Assembly (NCBI RefSeq): GCF_000787715.1
Contig: NZ_BBPI01000040.1
Span: forward strand, 1-45,082
Direction of reading: 5' to 3'
Length of the DNA: 45,082 bases
Source of the DNA: Sphingomonas parapaucimobilis NBRC 15100
Lineage (GTDB): Bacteria > Pseudomonadota > Alphaproteobacteria > Sphingomonadales > Sphingomonadaceae
The translations under genes and the position numbers were made by a program. Below the pieces are notes generated by a model. The model saw only the letters and a program-made list of their open reading frames with translations, did not search any database and was not told where the DNA came from. Shown piece after piece: positions 43,315 through 45,082 of this stretch (the stretch's first letter is position 1; every line of letters starts with the position of its first letter).

Positions 43315-44934
43315 TCAATGCCGGAAATGGCGCATGCCGGTGAAGACCATCGCGAGGCCCGCTTCGTCCGCCGCCGCAATGACCTCGTCGTCGCGGATCG
43401 AGCCGCCCGGCTGGATCACCGCCGTCGCGCCTGCCTCGACCGCCGCGAGCAGGCCGTCGGCGAAGGGGAAGAAGGCGTCCGACGCCACCGCCGAACCGAT
43501 GGTGCGGGGTTCCGCCCAGCCCGCCTTCTCGGCGGCATCCTTGGCCTTCCACGCGGCGATGCGCGCCGATTCCAGACGGTTCATCTGCCCAGCGCCGACA
43601 CCGGCGGTCGCGCCGCCCTTGGCATAGACGATCGCGTTCGACTTCACATGCTTGGCGACCGTCCAGGCGAAGCGGCAATCGGCCAGTTCCTGCTCGGTCG
43701 GGGCGCGCTTGGTCACGACCTTCAGCATGTCGTCGGTCAGGCGGCCATTGTCACGGCTCTGGACCAGCAGTCCGCCCGCGATCGACTTCATCATGAGGCC
43801 GGGTCGCGACGGGTTGGGCAGTTCGCCCGACAGCAGCAGGCGGAGATTCTTCTTGCGCGCGAAGATCTCACGCGCTTCCGGGCTGGCGTCGGGGGCGACC
43901 ACCACCTCGGTGAAGATGCCCGAAATCGCTTCCGCCGTCTCGGCGTCGAGCGGACGGTTGCAGGCGATGATGCCGCCGAACGCCGACACCGTGTCGCAGG
44001 CAAAGGCCGCCTGATAGGCCTCGAGCAGCGTCTCGCCGCTCGCCACGCCGCACGGGTTGGCGTGCTTGACGATCACCACGGTCGGCGGGCCGTCGATGAA
44101 CTCGCTGACCAGCTCCAGCGCGGCATCGGCGTCGTTGAGGTTGTTGTAGCTGAGCGCCTTGCCCTGCAGTTGCTCGGCCTGGGCGATGCCCTGACCACCC
44201 TTTTGCGGCAGATAGAGTGCGGCGACCTGATGCGGGTTCTCGCCATAGCGCAACGTCTCGGGATGCTTGGTGAAGGCGAGCGGCAGGGTCGCCGGGAACG
44301 CCTCGCCCTGGTCGACGAAGCCAAACCACTGGGCGATCGCCGAGTCATAGGCGGCGGTGGCGGCGAAGGCCTTGGCCGCCAGGCGCTGGCGGGTCTTCAG
44401 CGTCGAGGCGCCGTCATTGGCCTCGAGATCGGCGAGGAAATCGGCATAGTCGGCCGGGTCGGTCAGGATCGACACATAGCCATGGTTCTTGGCCGCCGAG
44501 CGGACCATGGACGGGCCGCCGATATCGATATTCTCGATGATCTCGGGCCGCTCGGCACCCTTCGCGACGGTCTGCTGGAAGGGGTAGAGGTTGACGACCA
44601 CCAGATCGATCGCGCCGATGCCATGCTCGGTCATCGCGGCGGCATGGGCGGGGTCGTCGCGCACCGCGAGCAGGCCGCCATGGACCATCGGGTGCAGCGT
44701 CTTGACCCGGCCGTCCATCATCTCGGGGAAGTTGGTGACCTCCGAAATGTCGCGCACCGGCAGGCCCGCATCGCGGATCGCCTTGGCCGTGCCACCGGTC
44801 GAGACGAGATCGACGCCCCGCTCGGCCAGTGCGCGGGCCAGGTCGATGACGCCGGTCTTGTCGGACACCGACAGCAGCGCGCGGCGGACCGGCACCAGAT
44901 CGACGGAAGGAGCGGAGGGGAGCGAAACGGCCAT
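43315..44934 (-). CDS. purH: Bifunctional AICAR transformylase/IMP cyclohydrolase
   Basis: A 539-residue enzyme for the last two steps of purine synthesis. The N-terminal MGS-like IMP cyclohydrolase domain shows [17 protein letters not shown] and [16 protein letters not shown]; the AICAR transformylase domain shows [14 protein letters not shown] and [15 protein letters not shown]. Length is normal. The start is [14 protein letters not shown] at 44934; the upstream AGGA is 12 bases away, so the ribosome binding site is weak. Confidence 0.96.
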   Translation of the reverse strand: MAVSLPSAPSVDLVPVRRALLSVSDKTGVIDLARALAERGVDLVSTGGTAKAIRDAGLPVRDISEVTNFPEMMDGRVKTLHPMVHGGLLAVRDDPAHAAAMTEHGIGAIDLVVVNLYPFQQTVAKGAERPEIIENIDIGGPSMVRSAAKNHGYVSILTDPADYADFLADLEANDGASTLKTRQRLAAKAFAATAAYDSAIAQWFGFVDQGEAFPATLPLAFTKHPETLRYGENPHQVAALYLPQKGGQGIAQAEQLQGKALSYNNLNDADAALELVSEFIDGPPTVVIVKHANPCGVASGETLLEAYQAAFACDTVSAFGGIIACNRPLDAETAEAISGIFTEVVVAPDASPEAREIFARKKNLRLLLSGELPNPSRPGLMMKSIAGGLLVQSRDNGRLTDDMLKVVTKRAPTEQELADCRFAWTVAKHVKSNAIVYAKGGATAGVGAGQMNRLESARIAAWKAKDAAEKAGWAEPRTIGSAVASDAFFPFADGLLAAVEAGATAVIQPGGSIRDDEVIAAADEAGLAMVFTGMRHFRH

Positions 44935-45005
44935 CGGGCAGCGTATCCTACAAGCTGGGGAAGTTTGCGGACCCGATAGACTCCGATTCGCCGAAGCGCA
45001 AAATG

Positions 45006-45082
45006 TTCCTCCCCGGCACGGGGAGGTGGCAGGCCGAAGGCCTGACGGAGGGGGGCCTGCCGCACAGATCGTCCCTATTGGC
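45006..45082. repeat. Family A intergenic repeat, copy 8 (cut by window end)
   Basis: Left module is complete: CCTCCCCGGCACGGGGAGG, CAGGCCGAAGGCCTG, ACGGAGGGG, followed by spacer GCCGCACAGATCGTCCCTAT, which resembles the spacers of copies 4 and 7. The right module lies beyond the window. It is upstream of purH. Confidence 0.85.

Overview
This GC-rich window looks like chromosome from an alphaproteobacterium of the Sphingomonadaceae, most likely Sphingomonas or a close relative. The reasons are the strong G/C third-position bias, the gene order ctaB-ctaG-ctaE-DUF983-surf1-thrC, tight ATGA-overlapping operons, pyrE-pdxJ-acpS-lepB in a row, a paired DUF1800/DUF1501 unit, and many intergenic hairpin repeats built on CCTCCCC/GGGGAGG. 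The genus is inferred from gene content and style only. I see no rRNA, tRNA, transposase, phage genes or CRISPR array. No stretch above about 300 bases lacks a gene, and the longer gaps are mostly filled by repeats.

Layout. Positions 85-7262 hold an envelope or glycan region: a GT39-like membrane glycosyltransferase, a polysaccharide-deacetylase-like protein, two tandem secreted paralogues of unknown function, a minus-strand operon (membrane protein, DUF2141 protein, glycosyltransferase) and a divergent second glycosyltransferase. Positions 7444-11362 form a minus-strand housekeeping operon, pyrE-pdxJ-acpS-lepB-AI-2E-type permease. Positions 11447-24235 carry the aa3-type cytochrome c oxidase genes: ctaC and ctaD, a terminator, then a 4.5-kb block (DUF1800, DUF1501, zinc alcohol dehydrogenase), then ctaB, a 44-residue membrane protein, ctaG, ctaE, DUF983, surf1 and thrC.

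Positions 24245-31271 hold an RNA-methyltransferase-like gene, a minus-strand operon (HExxH metallopeptidase, ccmA, ccmB, BioC-like methyltransferase), pterin carbinolamine dehydratase, a fumarylacetoacetate-hydrolase-family gene, an RhlE-type helicase and a small unknown. Positions 31404-44934 hold kup, pdeM, a TonB-like protein, nadB, a class-A-beta-lactamase-like lipoprotein, an orphan low-GC gene, polA, a polysaccharide flippase and purH.

The most interesting non-coding signal is a set of dispersed structured repeats. Family A has eight intergenic copies, modular and with compensatory base changes that keep the stems paired. Family B has two long copies sharing a GTCTC-GGT-GAGAC core. One family B copy is interrupted by a 64-base palindrome that folds exactly into a three-way junction: a 10-bp outer stem and two 9-bp hairpins with loops CCC and GGG. 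The repeats also touch genes: one copy supplies the Shine-Dalgarno sequence of acpS, another encodes the last 20 or so residues of a small orphan protein, and a separate 25-bp perfect inverted repeat carries the stop codon of a methyltransferase gene.

Functionally, the oxidase subunits (ctaC, D, E) are accompanied by their assembly factors: haem O synthase (ctaB), Cu(B) insertion (ctaG) and SURF1. ccmA and ccmB serve cytochrome c maturation, a related branch of haem-protein assembly.
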